From contig JACKFA010000003.1 in NCBI GenBank assembly GCA_020632715.1, positions 186,001 through 250,000 of the forward strand: DNA of 64,000 bases, given 5' to 3'. Of the stretch, positions 17,537 through 30,345 are shown one piece after another. The position numbers were made by a program, and so were the translations under genes. The stretch comes from Deltaproteobacteria bacterium. GTDB taxonomy: Bacteria; Myxococcota_A; UBA9042; PHBI01. Each line of letters starts with the position of its first letter. Position 1 is the stretch's first letter. Below the pieces are notes generated by a model. The model was given only the letters and a program-made list of their open reading frames with translations. It had not been told where the DNA came from and did no database searches.

Positions 17537-17570
17537 GTCGCCTCCGTCACCGAGTCGCTCCTCACGCCGG

Positions 17571-18173
17571 TCAGTCGAGCCCGAGCCGGGCGAGCGCGCG
17601 CCGCGTCTCCTCCACGGAGACGTGGTGGATGGCGTTCAACCCGAGCCCCGCGGCGACCTCCACGAAGAGCTCGCGGTCGTCCACGTAGGCGCCGTCCTCG
17701 GGCGCGCACATCGCGACGTCCATCGCGAGGTGGAAGAGGTCGGCGTCCGGCTTCCGGAGGTGCGCGAAGCTCGACGACACGAAGCAGTCGACGAGCCGAT
17801 CGAGCTGGAACGCGTGGATCCGGTGCTCGGTCAGCTCGCGCCCCTCGTTGCTGATGGTCGCGACGCGGAGCCCGTGGCGCGCCTTCAGCTCGCCGACGAG
17901 CGCCAACATCTCCGGGTGAGGCTGGCTCCGCGAGAACATGAACGCCTTGAACGCGTCGCGCGTGAAGTCGCGCGGCGCGTGGAAGATCACCCGGTCCAGG
18001 TAGCCGTCGAGCGGCAGCTTCCCCACCTCGTAGCTGTCGAACGTGAGGTGGTGGCGCTCGTCGAGCTCGGCGAAGTCGAGCCCGAACTTCTCCGCGGCGA
18101 GCTTCCGCGAGGCGCGCCCCCACCCGTTGGTGAGGAGCACGCCGCCGACGTCGAGGAACAGGGTCTTGATCAC
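17571..18173 (-). CDS. HAD-superfamily hydrolase
   Basis: 200 residues, cytoplasmic. Motif I is FLDVGGVLL (Asp8; the second Asp of DxD is replaced by Gly, as in the YihX/epoxide-hydrolase-like branch). Motif II is ATISNEG, motif III LRKPD and motif IV VDDRE. The helical cap lies between motifs I and II. Such proteins are usually phosphatases of sugar phosphates or related compounds. Its place directly downstream of the pullulanase gene (25 nt) hints at sugar-phosphate metabolism, for instance dephosphorylating alpha-glucose-1-phosphate as YihX does, but that is inference. Confidence 0.8.
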   Translation of the reverse strand: MIKTLFLDVGGVLLTNGWGRASRKLAAEKFGLDFAELDERHHLTFDSYEVGKLPLDGYLDRVIFHAPRDFTRDAFKAFMFSRSQPHPEMLALVGELKARHGLRVATISNEGRELTEHRIHAFQLDRLVDCFVSSSFAHLRKPDADLFHLAMDVAMCAPEDGAYVDDRELFVEVAAGLGLNAIHHVSVEETRRALARLGLD

Positions 18174-18198
18174 GCTGAAGCCGCCTCGCTCATCGAGG

Positions 18199-21816
<3,618 letters not shown>

Positions 21817-21855
21817 GGAAACCACCTCGGTTGCGGGGCTCGAGCGCGGTCGAGA

Positions 21856-23562
21856 CTACCAGATGTCGCGGAACTTCACCGTCACGGGCGTGAGCGTGAG
21901 GTCGCCGACGGTCACAGAGGCCGCGGCGGGCTCGCGCGCGACCTCGGTGCCGTGGAAGAGGTAGGGGGTGGCGATGAAGGTGCCCGCGTCGGCCGTCGGG
22001 ACGGCGAAGTGGAGCGGGACGTCCTTCCCCTCGAGGTTGAACCCGAGGATCGCCATGATCAGCGCGTGCTCGGTCGAGTGGAAGCCGTTCTTCCACTCGT
22101 TGCACTTCGCGGTGTCGGTCGCCGGCCAGCCCCACACGGGCGAGCCGTCGCGCTTGATGCCGCTGATGATCTCGCCGGCGTACACGTCGTCGACGTAGTC
22201 CTCGAGCCAGTGGGCCTGGGTCTGGGCGCGCCGGTCGAGGAAGCGCCAGTCGATGAGGTCGAGGACGCCGGCGATCTGGTCCTCCTCGGCGTAGATCCAC
22301 CAGTCGCTGCCGTACTCGACGGCGGTGGCGCTCGTCGGGCGCTTCGCCCAGCGCCCGTTCGCGCTGTCCCACGCGCGGTCGACGACCGCGTAGACCTCGT
22401 CCATGACCAGCTCGTGGAAGGGGTGGCTCGCGACGCGCTTGTCGACCTCGAGCAGCATCCAGAACGACTTCAGGATGTGCCCGAAGTCGACGTGCTTCGT
22501 GCCGTACTTGCCCTTGTTGGTCGACACGCCCCAGAAGAGCCCGTCCTGGTGGAAGTCGCGCACCATGACGTCGCCGAGGGTGCGGAGGCTCGCGAGGAAG
22601 CGCTGCCGATCCGAGGGATCCGTCAGCACCGGCTGCACCAGCAGCATGAAGGCGTTCACGGCGTCGAGCTGCGCGACGAGCTCGCTCCCGCCGTCGTTCT
22701 CGACGTCGATCTCGGTCGCCATGTCGTCGGCGAGGCCGTCCTTGACCCGCCCCTTCGTCGCGTCCCAGTAGACCGCGGGGTCGAAGATGAGGTCGCGCGC
22801 ACGCAATAGCTCGGCCTCGGCGGCCGGGTCGCGCGTCACGAAGAACCACGCGCCCAGCCCCATCATGCAGTACTCGAAGTCCTGCACGGGGCGCTGCCCG
22901 GCGACCGCGCTCCCGTCGGCGTTCAGCTGCTCGAAGCAGCCGCCCTTCTCCTTGTCGATGGCGTGCCCGATGAGCCAGTCGACGCCGGCCTTCGCGTGCG
23001 CGAGCAGGCTCGTGTCGCCCGTCAGCGCGTATCCCATCGAGTAGGCGTAGATCTGCCGCGAGAGCATGCGCGGGCGGCGCTTCGTCGACCCGGTCGCGTT
23101 GCCGTTCATGTCGCGGTAGGTGGGGTAGTTCCCCGCGGGCGAGCCGAGCGCGGCGGACATCGTCCAGTACGGCGCGATGTCGGTCGTCCAGTGGTCGACC
23201 CAGGTCTGCCCCTGGAGCGCCGGCGGGACGACGTCGTCGGGGGGCGCGACCGGGCCGTAGACCTCGTCGCCGCCGCTCGTGTCGGCGCCGCCGGTGTCGC
23301 CCGGGGAGACCGTGTCCGCCGCGGTGTCGTCGTCGCCCACCGTGTCGGTGACGTCGCTCGCGACGGTGTCCGTGCCGGTGCTGGTGTCCGCGATGGCCGT
23401 GTCGCCGCCGGAGGCGGTGTCCTTCGGCACCTCGGGGCCGACGCCGCCGCAGGCGCCCGCGCCGAGCGCGAGCAGGGACAGGAGCGCTAGCAGCGAGGCC
23501 GCCCCGAGCGCGCCACGGAGGCGCGTCATCATCATCGTCGTCGTCGTCGTGGTATCCGTCAT
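21856..23562 (-). CDS. AGE-family (alpha/alpha)6-barrel lipoprotein
   Basis: 568 residues. A Thr/Met run (MTDTTTTTTMMM) precedes a long signal ending LGAGAC (Cys38), then GGVGPEVPKDT and a DT-rich linker to about residue 105. The rest looks like an (alpha/alpha)6 toroid of the N-acylglucosamine/cellobiose 2-epimerase superfamily: HVDFGHILKSFWMLLEV and NEWKNGFHSTEHALIMAILG carry the conserved His/Glu positions, and DWWIYAEEDQIAGVLDL is another typical helix. Family members epimerise or isomerise sugars; some relatives are glycoside hydrolases or lyases, so the reaction is open. A lipidated extracytoplasmic AGE protein is unusual. It sits 8 nt after the upstream amylase gene, so the two are one transcription unit. 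Confidence 0.75.
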   Translation of the reverse strand: MTDTTTTTTMMMTRLRGALGAASLLALLSLLALGAGACGGVGPEVPKDTASGGDTAIADTSTGTDTVASDVTDTVGDDDTAADTVSPGDTGGADTSGGDEVYGPVAPPDDVVPPALQGQTWVDHWTTDIAPYWTMSAALGSPAGNYPTYRDMNGNATGSTKRRPRMLSRQIYAYSMGYALTGDTSLLAHAKAGVDWLIGHAIDKEKGGCFEQLNADGSAVAGQRPVQDFEYCMMGLGAWFFVTRDPAAEAELLRARDLIFDPAVYWDATKGRVKDGLADDMATEIDVENDGGSELVAQLDAVNAFMLLVQPVLTDPSDRQRFLASLRTLGDVMVRDFHQDGLFWGVSTNKGKYGTKHVDFGHILKSFWMLLEVDKRVASHPFHELVMDEVYAVVDRAWDSANGRWAKRPTSATAVEYGSDWWIYAEEDQIAGVLDLIDWRFLDRRAQTQAHWLEDYVDDVYAGEIISGIKRDGSPVWGWPATDTAKCNEWKNGFHSTEHALIMAILGFNLEGKDVPLHFAVPTADAGTFIATPYLFHGTEVAREPAAASVTVGDLTLTPVTVKFRDIW

Positions 23563-23570
23563 CGGTCAGG

Positions 23571-26339
23571 TCATTCCTGGGTCGTCACCGGGATGAGCAC
23601 GGGGCCGACGCTGTCGAGGATCAGCGGATCCGTCGCCTCGCCGCCGCCGAACGCCCACTGGCCGCCCGCGGGCGAGAGCGGGCGGAGGAGGTTGTCGATG
23701 CCGTCGAAGTCCCACGTGGTGCCGTAGAAGGAGACCCCCTCCCACGTCGTGAGGCCGACGAGCGCGCCGTTGAACTCGAACGTGATGGTCTTCGTGGCCG
23801 CGTCGACCGCGATCTTCGGGCGCCCCGGCGAGGGCGTCCCCCACTCGGTCGCGGTCGCGCCGTCGCTCTTGTAGAAGGCGTTGGTCCAGCCGAACTCGAA
23901 CGCCGAGATGTCCCACGCGAAGCCCTCGGGCGCCTCCGCCTGGAGCTTCGGCAGCACGGTCACGCCGTCGACGCCTGGCAGATCGAAGTAGAGCGAGAAG
24001 GAGACGTGATCGTAGCCGTTCGACGGGTTCCACGTCGTCGAGTGGTCGGCCATGTGGAGCTTCAGCCGCAGCGTCGCCCCGGACGCCTCGAGATCGACGC
24101 CCACGATGTCGCCGTAGTGGGCGCCCTGGAACGTCGCGTCGCTCGGGTAGAAGTACGTCCCCGCCGGCCCCGTGTCGTCGCCCGTCGGATCGTCGGCGTG
24201 GACGAGCGTGCCGTCGAACTCGGTGTTCGACCGGAAGTGCATCCGCGCCGACGCGACGTTCGCCTCGGGCGCGTAGAACGTCACGGTGTGGGGGTTGTCG
24301 CCGTAGGGGAACGACGCGACGGGGATCGTCGCCGACCAGGTGCCGTCCGAGCCCACGGTGATGGCGGTCTTCCGAGCCACCAGGTCGTCGACCACCATCA
24401 CGAGCGTCGTCGAGGCGGGCGTCACGGTGCCCGTCACGACCGCGTCGGCGGTGAAGGTCTCCCCCGAGATGGCCGTGTCCACCGTGATCGTCGCGGGCTT
24501 CGCCGGGAGGAGCACGGTCTCGTCGGTCTTCGCGAGGACGCGCGCCCCGCGCGCCGGCAGCTCGAGGAGCACGCGGTCGTCGTAGCCGACGACGCTGTCG
24601 GCGACGTCGCCGCGGCCCGTGAGGGCGCGGAGCTTCGTCCCACTCGGGAGCCCCACGTCGAGGTCGGCGACGAGCACCGGCTCCTCGGCCGTGTTCAGGA
24701 GCACCACCGCCTCGGCGCCATCGGGCAGCGCGCGCTCGTACGCGAGGACGCCCGGGCCGGCCGCGTCCTGGAGGATCTCGAGGTCCCCCTTCTGGAGCAC
24801 GGGGTTGGCGCGCCGCGCGGCGATGAGGCCCTTCAGGAACGTGTAGTCCGCCGACGTCGTGTCGAAGTGGTCCTCACCGCCCGACATCCAGCCGCCCGCG
24901 AACATGGCGGCGCGCGTCTCGGTGAAGCCCTGCTCGGTCCCCTGGTACACGACCGGGATCCCGGGGATCGTGAAGATCACGATCAGCGCCTGCTCGAACG
25001 CCTCCTGGGAGGCCGCCGCGAGGAAGCGTTGCACGTCGTGGTTGTCGATGAAGTTCGGCATCTTGTACGGATCCGGGAAGAGGGTCGGATCCATGAAGCG
25101 GTTGAGCCGGTACGACAGCGCCGCCGTCGCGCGCCCGCCGCCGATGACCTCCTTCAGCTCCTCGTAGAGCGGGAAGCCCAGCACCGCCCCGATCTCGGGC
25201 GCGCTGGTCGTCCCGAGGTAGCTCGAGAGCTTCTGCTCGGCGGTGTCGTCGTAGGCGTCCGACACCTCGTAGACCTCGCCGAACGTGAGGAAGTCGTCGC
25301 GCCCCGTCGCCGCCGCGACCGCGTTCACGCCCGGCGCCTCGGCGTCTGTGCCGTGGATGAAGTCGCGCCAGAACGGGTGGTCGATGAACTTCGCGGTGTC
25401 GATGCGGAAGCCGTCGACGCCGACGTTCGTGATCCACGCGCCGTAGCGCTCGCGGAGCGCCTTCATGACGGTCGGGTTCTCGGTGTTCAGGTCGTCGAGG
25501 CCCGAGATCTGCCAGGTCTTCTCCTGCACGGCGTCGAGGTAGTTCGAGATGGGCGGCGTCCAGTGGTACTGCGCGGCCGCCCGGTCCGCCTCGTTCCGCG
25601 GATCGTTCAGCGCGAACGCCGGGTCCTCCGGCGCCTCGCCCGGGAGCGCGCCCGTGACCTTCGAGTACCCCGCGGTCGGGTCCGCGGCGCTCCACTGCGC
25701 CTCGTCGTAGTTGAAGAAGTTCCCCATGTGGTTCGGGACGATGTCCTGGATGAGGAACATCCCGCGCCGGTGGAGCGCGTCCGAGAGGGCCTCGTAGTCG
25801 GCCATCGCGCCGTAGTGCTCGTCCACGTCGCGGAGATCGCGCGCCCAGTAGCCGTGGTAGCCCGAGAACTGGGCCACCGGATCCCACCACTGGTTCTTCA
25901 CGGGCGGTGTGATCCAGATGGCCGTCGCGCCGAGCCCCTGGATGTAGTCGAGGCGGTCGATGATCCCCTGGAGGTCGCCGCCGCTGTACTTGGCGTTCGT
26001 CGCCGGGTCGTACTCGCCCGCGCCCTGGTCGTCGTTCGTCGCGTCGCCGTTGTCGAAGCGGTCGATCATCACGAAGTAGATGACCTGCTCCGACCAGTCG
26101 GGCGACGGCACGTGCAGCATGAGCCCGGGGCCGCTCGTGTCGGCGGTGTCGGCCTCCGTGGCGTCGCCCGTGTCGGGGGCCACGCCCGTGTCGGCGTCCG
26201 CGACCGAGTCCGCGCCGACGTCGCTCCCGCCGTCGTCGCCGCCACACGCGCCCCCGAGGAGCGCCATCAGCCCGAGCGCGAAGAGCCTCGACCCCACAGC
26301 CCCACCCACTCGCGCGAACAACGTCGTCGTCGTCGTCAT
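23571..26339 (-). CDS. Lipidated alpha-amylase (GH13) with C-terminal glucodextranase-C-like domain
   Basis: 922 residues. Starts MTTTTTLFARV; lipobox LLGGAC (Cys32), then GGDDGG and a short D/T linker. The GH13 barrel (about 80-500) has DIVPNHMG, GFRIDTAKF (nucleophile Asp314), FGEVYE (acid Glu355) and FIDNHDVQ (Asp435). A beta domain follows (VLLNTAEEPVLVADLD), then an Ig-like module (about 600-690). The last 220 residues resemble the C-terminal domain of glucodextranase (DPTGDDTGPAGTYFYPSDAT..., GYDHVSFSLYFDLPG), a probable carbohydrate-binding module. Shine-Dalgarno GGAGGAGG precedes the start. It hydrolyses internal alpha-1,4 links of starch or related glucans at the cell surface. First gene of amylase-AGE-pullulanase. 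Confidence 0.9.
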   Translation of the reverse strand: MTTTTTLFARVGGAVGSRLFALGLMALLGGACGGDDGGSDVGADSVADADTGVAPDTGDATEADTADTSGPGLMLHVPSPDWSEQVIYFVMIDRFDNGDATNDDQGAGEYDPATNAKYSGGDLQGIIDRLDYIQGLGATAIWITPPVKNQWWDPVAQFSGYHGYWARDLRDVDEHYGAMADYEALSDALHRRGMFLIQDIVPNHMGNFFNYDEAQWSAADPTAGYSKVTGALPGEAPEDPAFALNDPRNEADRAAAQYHWTPPISNYLDAVQEKTWQISGLDDLNTENPTVMKALRERYGAWITNVGVDGFRIDTAKFIDHPFWRDFIHGTDAEAPGVNAVAAATGRDDFLTFGEVYEVSDAYDDTAEQKLSSYLGTTSAPEIGAVLGFPLYEELKEVIGGGRATAALSYRLNRFMDPTLFPDPYKMPNFIDNHDVQRFLAAASQEAFEQALIVIFTIPGIPVVYQGTEQGFTETRAAMFAGGWMSGGEDHFDTTSADYTFLKGLIAARRANPVLQKGDLEILQDAAGPGVLAYERALPDGAEAVVLLNTAEEPVLVADLDVGLPSGTKLRALTGRGDVADSVVGYDDRVLLELPARGARVLAKTDETVLLPAKPATITVDTAISGETFTADAVVTGTVTPASTTLVMVVDDLVARKTAITVGSDGTWSATIPVASFPYGDNPHTVTFYAPEANVASARMHFRSNTEFDGTLVHADDPTGDDTGPAGTYFYPSDATFQGAHYGDIVGVDLEASGATLRLKLHMADHSTTWNPSNGYDHVSFSLYFDLPGVDGVTVLPKLQAEAPEGFAWDISAFEFGWTNAFYKSDGATATEWGTPSPGRPKIAVDAATKTITFEFNGALVGLTTWEGVSFYGTTWDFDGIDNLLRPLSPAGGQWAFGGGEATDPLILDSVGPVLIPVTTQE

Positions 26340-26469
26340 GTGCGGACCTCCTCCCCCGGTGAGAGCGCCGGCAGGATAGCGCGGCGCGGACCCCGATGAA
26401 ACGCGCGCGCCCCGCGAAAGCGACTCGTCGGCTCCTACCGCGCGCCCCTGGCCGGGCCCAGAGACGCGA

Positions 26470-26500
26470 AGAGCCCGCGACCCAGGGGATCGCGGGCTCT
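26470..26500 (-). terminator. Perfect 11-bp hairpin
   Basis: AGAGCCCGCGA (26470-26480), 9-nt loop, TCGCGGGCTCT (26490-26500). It lies 29 nt past the stop of the gene at 26529 and before the amylase gene at 26339, so it probably ends the upstream transcript on the minus strand. Only TTCGC follows the stem, so it is not a classical T-tract terminator. Confidence 0.6.
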
Positions 26501-26528
26501 CCGGTGGCTCACGCCACGCCCGGGAGGG

Positions 26529-28370
26529 CTACTCCGCGGTCACCGACGTGTTGTTGTCGGTCCCGTAGAGCGACACGGTCGCCGCGGTGTACGAGCCGCC
26601 GTCCGGCTTCAGGTACGCCCCGACGCCCTCGGTCGCGGCGCCCGACCCGTCCTTGTACTCCGAGTCGTCGAGCACGAAGACGAACTGCGCGACCTGACCC
26701 GAGGTCAGGAGGCCGTCGTGCTTCGCGAGGTTCTCGGAGAGGACGAAGGTGTAGATGCCGTCGGAGGCGGTGTCGTCGCCCTTGGTGCCGTCATCGACCA
26801 TGTCGATGAGGTTCCAGCCCCAGGCGCTGCCCTTCACCTGCACCTTCGTGTAGGTGACGCCCTGGAAGAGCGGGTCGAGGTTCGCGCCCGTGCCCGACGT
26901 GTCGAGCGTCAGCTTGAGGTCGGTCGTCCCGAAGGGCGCGATCACGAGCCCGGTCGCGTCGATGGCCGTCGTGCCGTTGGCCGTGACCATGAACGTGCCG
27001 TTGCTGCCGGTCCAGATCCACGAGCCGTCCGCGCCGTCCACCGAGCCGCGGATGGCGCCGTACTCGAAGGTCTGGTCCGCGGCGTTCGAGGTCCACACCG
27101 TGATGCCCCAGATGTGGTCGCCAGCCGTCGAGCCCGCGGGCTCATGGCCGCCCATGTTCCACGGGCCGTCGTCGTAGAGGACCGCGAACGGGCCGCCCCA
27201 GGAGCCGTCGAACGTGAGCATGCGGGTGTCGGGGTCGTAGGAGAACGAGCCCTTCCACGCGAGGCCGTCGGTGTCGTCGTAGGTCTGGTTCGCCGTGTCG
27301 TCGATGCTGAAGTTCACCGCGACCGTGTCGGCCGGCGGGTAGAAGCCCGCCTGGACGTAGGTGTTGGTGTTGTCGGCGAAGGCGATGGTCGCGTCGTCCC
27401 ACGCGCCCTCGGTGCCACCGCGCGTCTGCGCCGCGACGCCCTCGTCGGCCGCGCCGTTCGCGTCCTTGTACTCGCTGCTGTCGAGCACGAAGACGAACTC
27501 GGCCTTGTCGCCGGTCTTCATGAGCCCGTCGTGCTTCGCGAGGTTCTTCGAGAGGACGAACGTGTAGATCCCGTCGCCCGACGTCTCGTCGCCGTTGGTG
27601 CCGTCATCGACCATCGCGATCTCGTTCCAGCCCCAGGCCGAGCCCTTCACCTTCACGTCGGTGTAGTCGGCGCCCTGGAAGAGGGCGTCGAGGTTCGCGC
27701 CGCTGTTCGACACGTCGATCGTGAGCTTCAGGTCCACCGTTCCGAAGGGCGCGATGGTGAGCCCGGTGGCCGCGATCGTGTCGGTCGAGCCCGCCGGGAC
27801 CGTGACCGTGCCGTTGCTGCCGGTCCAGATCCACGACCCGTCGGAGCCGTCCGTGGAGCCGCGGATGGCGCCGTACTCGAAGGCCTGATCGGCCTCGGGG
27901 GAGGCGACCTTCACCGCGACGCTCCAGATGTGGTCCCCGGCGGTCGCGCCGTCCGGCTCGTGGCCGCCAGGCGCCGGGCCGTCGTCGTAGAGCGGGACGA
28001 ACGGGCCGCCCCAGCTGCCGTCGAACGTGAGCACGTTGGTGTCGGAGTCGTAGCTGAACGAGCCCTTCCACGCGAGGCCGTCGGTCGCGTCGTAGGTCAT
28101 GTTCGCCGTGTCGTCGATGGCGAACGTGAGCGTCGCGTACTCGGTGGTGCCGCCGGTGTCGCCGCCGCCGGTGTCCGTCGTCGTCGTGTCCGTCTCGGTC
28201 GAGTCGGTCTCGACCGTGTCCGTCACGGTGGTGTCACCGCCGGCGGTGTCGGCGGTGTCGGTGGTGCTGGTGTCCTTGGCGGTCGTGCCGCCGTCGTCTC
28301 CGCAGCCGCTCGCGAGCGCGAGGGCCGACGCGAAGAACGCGACGCCGAGAATCCGGGAGTAGAGCTTCAT
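26529..28370 (-). CDS. Lipoprotein of tandem starch-binding-like modules
   Basis: 613 residues. Lipobox LALASGC (Cys23), CGDDGG and a 45-residue DT linker. The rest is two tandem copies of about 255 residues, roughly 70 percent identical by eye (GLAWKGSFSYDxDT, LTFDGSWGGPF, FEYGAIRGS, GSWIWTGSNGT, KVKGSAWGWN, KHDGLM). Each copy contains two sub-modules built round a W...DDG...GD-x-I-W/Y pattern that recurs in the lipoprotein at 32840 and the GH57 enzyme. No enzyme motif. I infer a non-catalytic glucan-binding surface protein, comparable in role, not in sequence, to SusE/SusF. It is monocistronic: its own promoter-like site upstream and a hairpin downstream. Confidence 0.8.
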   Translation of the reverse strand: MKLYSRILGVAFFASALALASGCGDDGGTTAKDTSTTDTADTAGGDTTVTDTVETDSTETDTTTTDTGGGDTGGTTEYATLTFAIDDTANMTYDATDGLAWKGSFSYDSDTNVLTFDGSWGGPFVPLYDDGPAPGGHEPDGATAGDHIWSVAVKVASPEADQAFEYGAIRGSTDGSDGSWIWTGSNGTVTVPAGSTDTIAATGLTIAPFGTVDLKLTIDVSNSGANLDALFQGADYTDVKVKGSAWGWNEIAMVDDGTNGDETSGDGIYTFVLSKNLAKHDGLMKTGDKAEFVFVLDSSEYKDANGAADEGVAAQTRGGTEGAWDDATIAFADNTNTYVQAGFYPPADTVAVNFSIDDTANQTYDDTDGLAWKGSFSYDPDTRMLTFDGSWGGPFAVLYDDGPWNMGGHEPAGSTAGDHIWGITVWTSNAADQTFEYGAIRGSVDGADGSWIWTGSNGTFMVTANGTTAIDATGLVIAPFGTTDLKLTLDTSGTGANLDPLFQGVTYTKVQVKGSAWGWNLIDMVDDGTKGDDTASDGIYTFVLSENLAKHDGLLTSGQVAQFVFVLDDSEYKDGSGAATEGVGAYLKPDGGSYTAATVSLYGTDNNTSVTAE

Positions 28371-28498
28371 CTGAGAATCCCCTTGACCAGGTGGGCATGG
28401 CGTCCCGCGCCTCTGGGAACGAGGCCGGAGCGGGCGCAGTGACCGAGCGGCATGCCGAGGGGGCAATGAATGACGAGACCAACCGCGCGGCCGGGCAG

Positions 28499-28527
28499 AG
28501 TATGGAGCACCCCGGATGACGATTCAA
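28499..28527 (-). promoter_or_regulatory. Possible sigma-70-type promoter of the starch-binding lipoprotein gene
   Basis: On the minus strand TTGAAT (28527-28522), 17 nt, CATACT (28504-28499), each matching consensus at four positions, in the 222-nt gap upstream of the gene starting at 28370. It implies a 5' UTR of about 120 nt; AAGGGGA precedes the ATG. The rest of the gap shows nothing clear. Confidence 0.35.
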
Positions 28528-28592
28528 GGCGAGGCCCCCGCGTTTCCCCCCGATCTGCGCGGGTTTGTCACTCCCTCGTCAGCGGCTCGCCA

Positions 28593-30278
28593 TCAATTCG
28601 TGCCGAGCTGGACGAAGGCGAACCCGCGCGGCGCGAGCGCCGGGATCACGACCGCCGCGTCACCCGGGGGCAGCGCCCCCGCGAGGCCCTCCTCGAAGAG
28701 CACCCGCGGCGCCGGCGCCGCGACCGCGACCTTGAACGGGGCCGCCGGCTTCTCGCCGAGGTTGTAGACGGCGAGGATCCGGTCGCCGCCGTCGGGCGCC
28801 TCGCGCAGGAGCGCGAAGGTCGCGGCCGTCCCGCCCTCGACGATCTCCGCGCGCGCTGTCGTGCCGCGCCGGAGCGCCTTCTCACGGGTCCGCAGCGCGA
28901 TGAGGTGCTGGTAGAGCACGAAGAGCGAGGCGCGGTCGCCGCGCTGCGACTCGACGTCGGTGCGCGGGAGCTCGTCGGGCATCGGGAACCAGGGCTTCTC
29001 CGCGGTCGTGAAGCCGTGGGACCTCAGGTCCTGCGTCCAGCGCATGGGCGTGCGCTTGTTCTCGTCGGCGCCGCCCGCGCCGCCCTGCATGCCGATCTCC
29101 TCGCCGTAGTAGAGGAACGGCGTCCCCGGCATCGCGAAGAGGAGCGCCGCCGCGAGGCGGTTCGCCTTCACGTCGCCGCCGAGCTGGCGCATGAGCCGCG
29201 GCATGTCGTGATTCGTGAGGAAGGGCGCCTCGAAGCCGCGGTCGCCCACCGAGGCCTCCGTCTTCCGCAGCACCTCGACGAGCTCCGAGCGGCTCCCGCC
29301 GTTCGCCGCCGAGACCATGGCGCCCGCGAGGTCGAAGGAGAACGCGAGCTGATACGCGTCGCCGCCGTCGCCGTAGTACTTGGCGACGGTGTCCTCGTTG
29401 GTCCACGCCTCGGCGACGTAGAGGGCGTCAGGGTGAGCGGCGCGCGTCGCCTCGCGCACCTGCGTGATGTAGTCGATGGAGCGCGGGAGGTCGGCGAGCT
29501 TCCCGTCGCGCGTCTCGAAGAGGTAGCGCGCGGCGTCCACGCGGAAGCCCGCGAGGCCGTGGTCGAGCCAGAACGCGAAGCTCTCGACCATGTACCGCGA
29601 GAGCGCCTCGTTCTCGAGGTTCAGATCCGGCATCCCGCTCCAGAAGAGCCCGTAGAAGTAGCTCCCGTTCGCCTCGTGCCAGACGTTCGCGCCGTCCCAC
29701 GGGCGGTGCCACGTCTCGATCGGCGCGGGCGCCCAGGTGTAGTAGTCGCGGTACGTCGCGCCGGGCCCCGACCTCGCGTCGATGAACCAGGGGTGCTCGC
29801 TCGAGCTGTGGTTCAGGACGAAGTCCGTGATGATGCCGATGCCGCGCTCCTTGGCGGCCGCGACGAGCGCGTCGAGGTCGGCGAGCGTCCCGTAGTCGGG
29901 GTTCACGCCCCGGTAGTCGGTCACGTCGTAGCCGTGATAGCTCGGCGACGGCTGGATCGGCATGAGCCAGATCCCCTTCACGCCGAGGTCCGCGAGGTAG
30001 TCGAGGCGCTGCGTGACGCCCCGGAGGTCGCCGACGCCGTCCCCGTCGCTGTCCTGGAAGGAGCGCACGAAGATCTCGTAGAAGACGGCGTCCCGCCACC
30101 ACCCCTCGGCGTCGAGCGGCGCCGGTGGGGTCGGCTTCAGCGCGACCTCGGGCGCCTTCTCCGGCGGCTCCGCGGACGCCGCCTCGGGCGCGGGCTTCGT
30201 CGAGCCGCAAGCGGACGCGGTCAGGCCGAGCGCGGCGAGGAGCGTCGCGGCGAGGCGGGGGAGGGCAGGGCGCGTCAT
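28593..30278 (-). CDS. Lipidated alpha-amylase (GH13, GH13_36-like)
   Basis: 561 residues. Lipobox LGLTASAC (Cys24) and a short Pro/Glu/Ala linker without the DT run of the other enzymes. The barrel begins WWRDAVFYEIFVRSFQDSD. GH13 regions: DFVLNHSS, GFRVDAARY (nucleophile Asp248), VAEAW (acid Glu290), FLTNHD (Asp358). The fifth region reads MPDLNLEN, the form found in the oligo-1,6-glucosidase/neopullulanase-intermediate group (GH13_36). It may therefore act on short maltodextrins, with mixed alpha-1,4/1,6 activity. There is no accessory binding domain. Last gene of the run that starts at 35660; the upstream gene is 67 nt away. Confidence 0.9.
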   Translation of the reverse strand: MTRPALPRLAATLLAALGLTASACGSTKPAPEAASAEPPEKAPEVALKPTPPAPLDAEGWWRDAVFYEIFVRSFQDSDGDGVGDLRGVTQRLDYLADLGVKGIWLMPIQPSPSYHGYDVTDYRGVNPDYGTLADLDALVAAAKERGIGIITDFVLNHSSSEHPWFIDARSGPGATYRDYYTWAPAPIETWHRPWDGANVWHEANGSYFYGLFWSGMPDLNLENEALSRYMVESFAFWLDHGLAGFRVDAARYLFETRDGKLADLPRSIDYITQVREATRAAHPDALYVAEAWTNEDTVAKYYGDGGDAYQLAFSFDLAGAMVSAANGGSRSELVEVLRKTEASVGDRGFEAPFLTNHDMPRLMRQLGGDVKANRLAAALLFAMPGTPFLYYGEEIGMQGGAGGADENKRTPMRWTQDLRSHGFTTAEKPWFPMPDELPRTDVESQRGDRASLFVLYQHLIALRTREKALRRGTTARAEIVEGGTAATFALLREAPDGGDRILAVYNLGEKPAAPFKVAVAAPAPRVLFEEGLAGALPPGDAAVVIPALAPRGFAFVQLGTN

Positions 30279-30345
30279 GGCTCGGGCTCCTTCGCGAGCG
30301 GTGACGGGCTCGCAAGCCCTTGTCTCGCCTCCGGAGCCCGGCCCG

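Noticed and set aside
28371..28592. A small gene in the gap upstream of the starch-binding lipoprotein
   Set aside because: No start with a Shine-Dalgarno and no coding-type third positions; only the promoter-like hexamers are credible.
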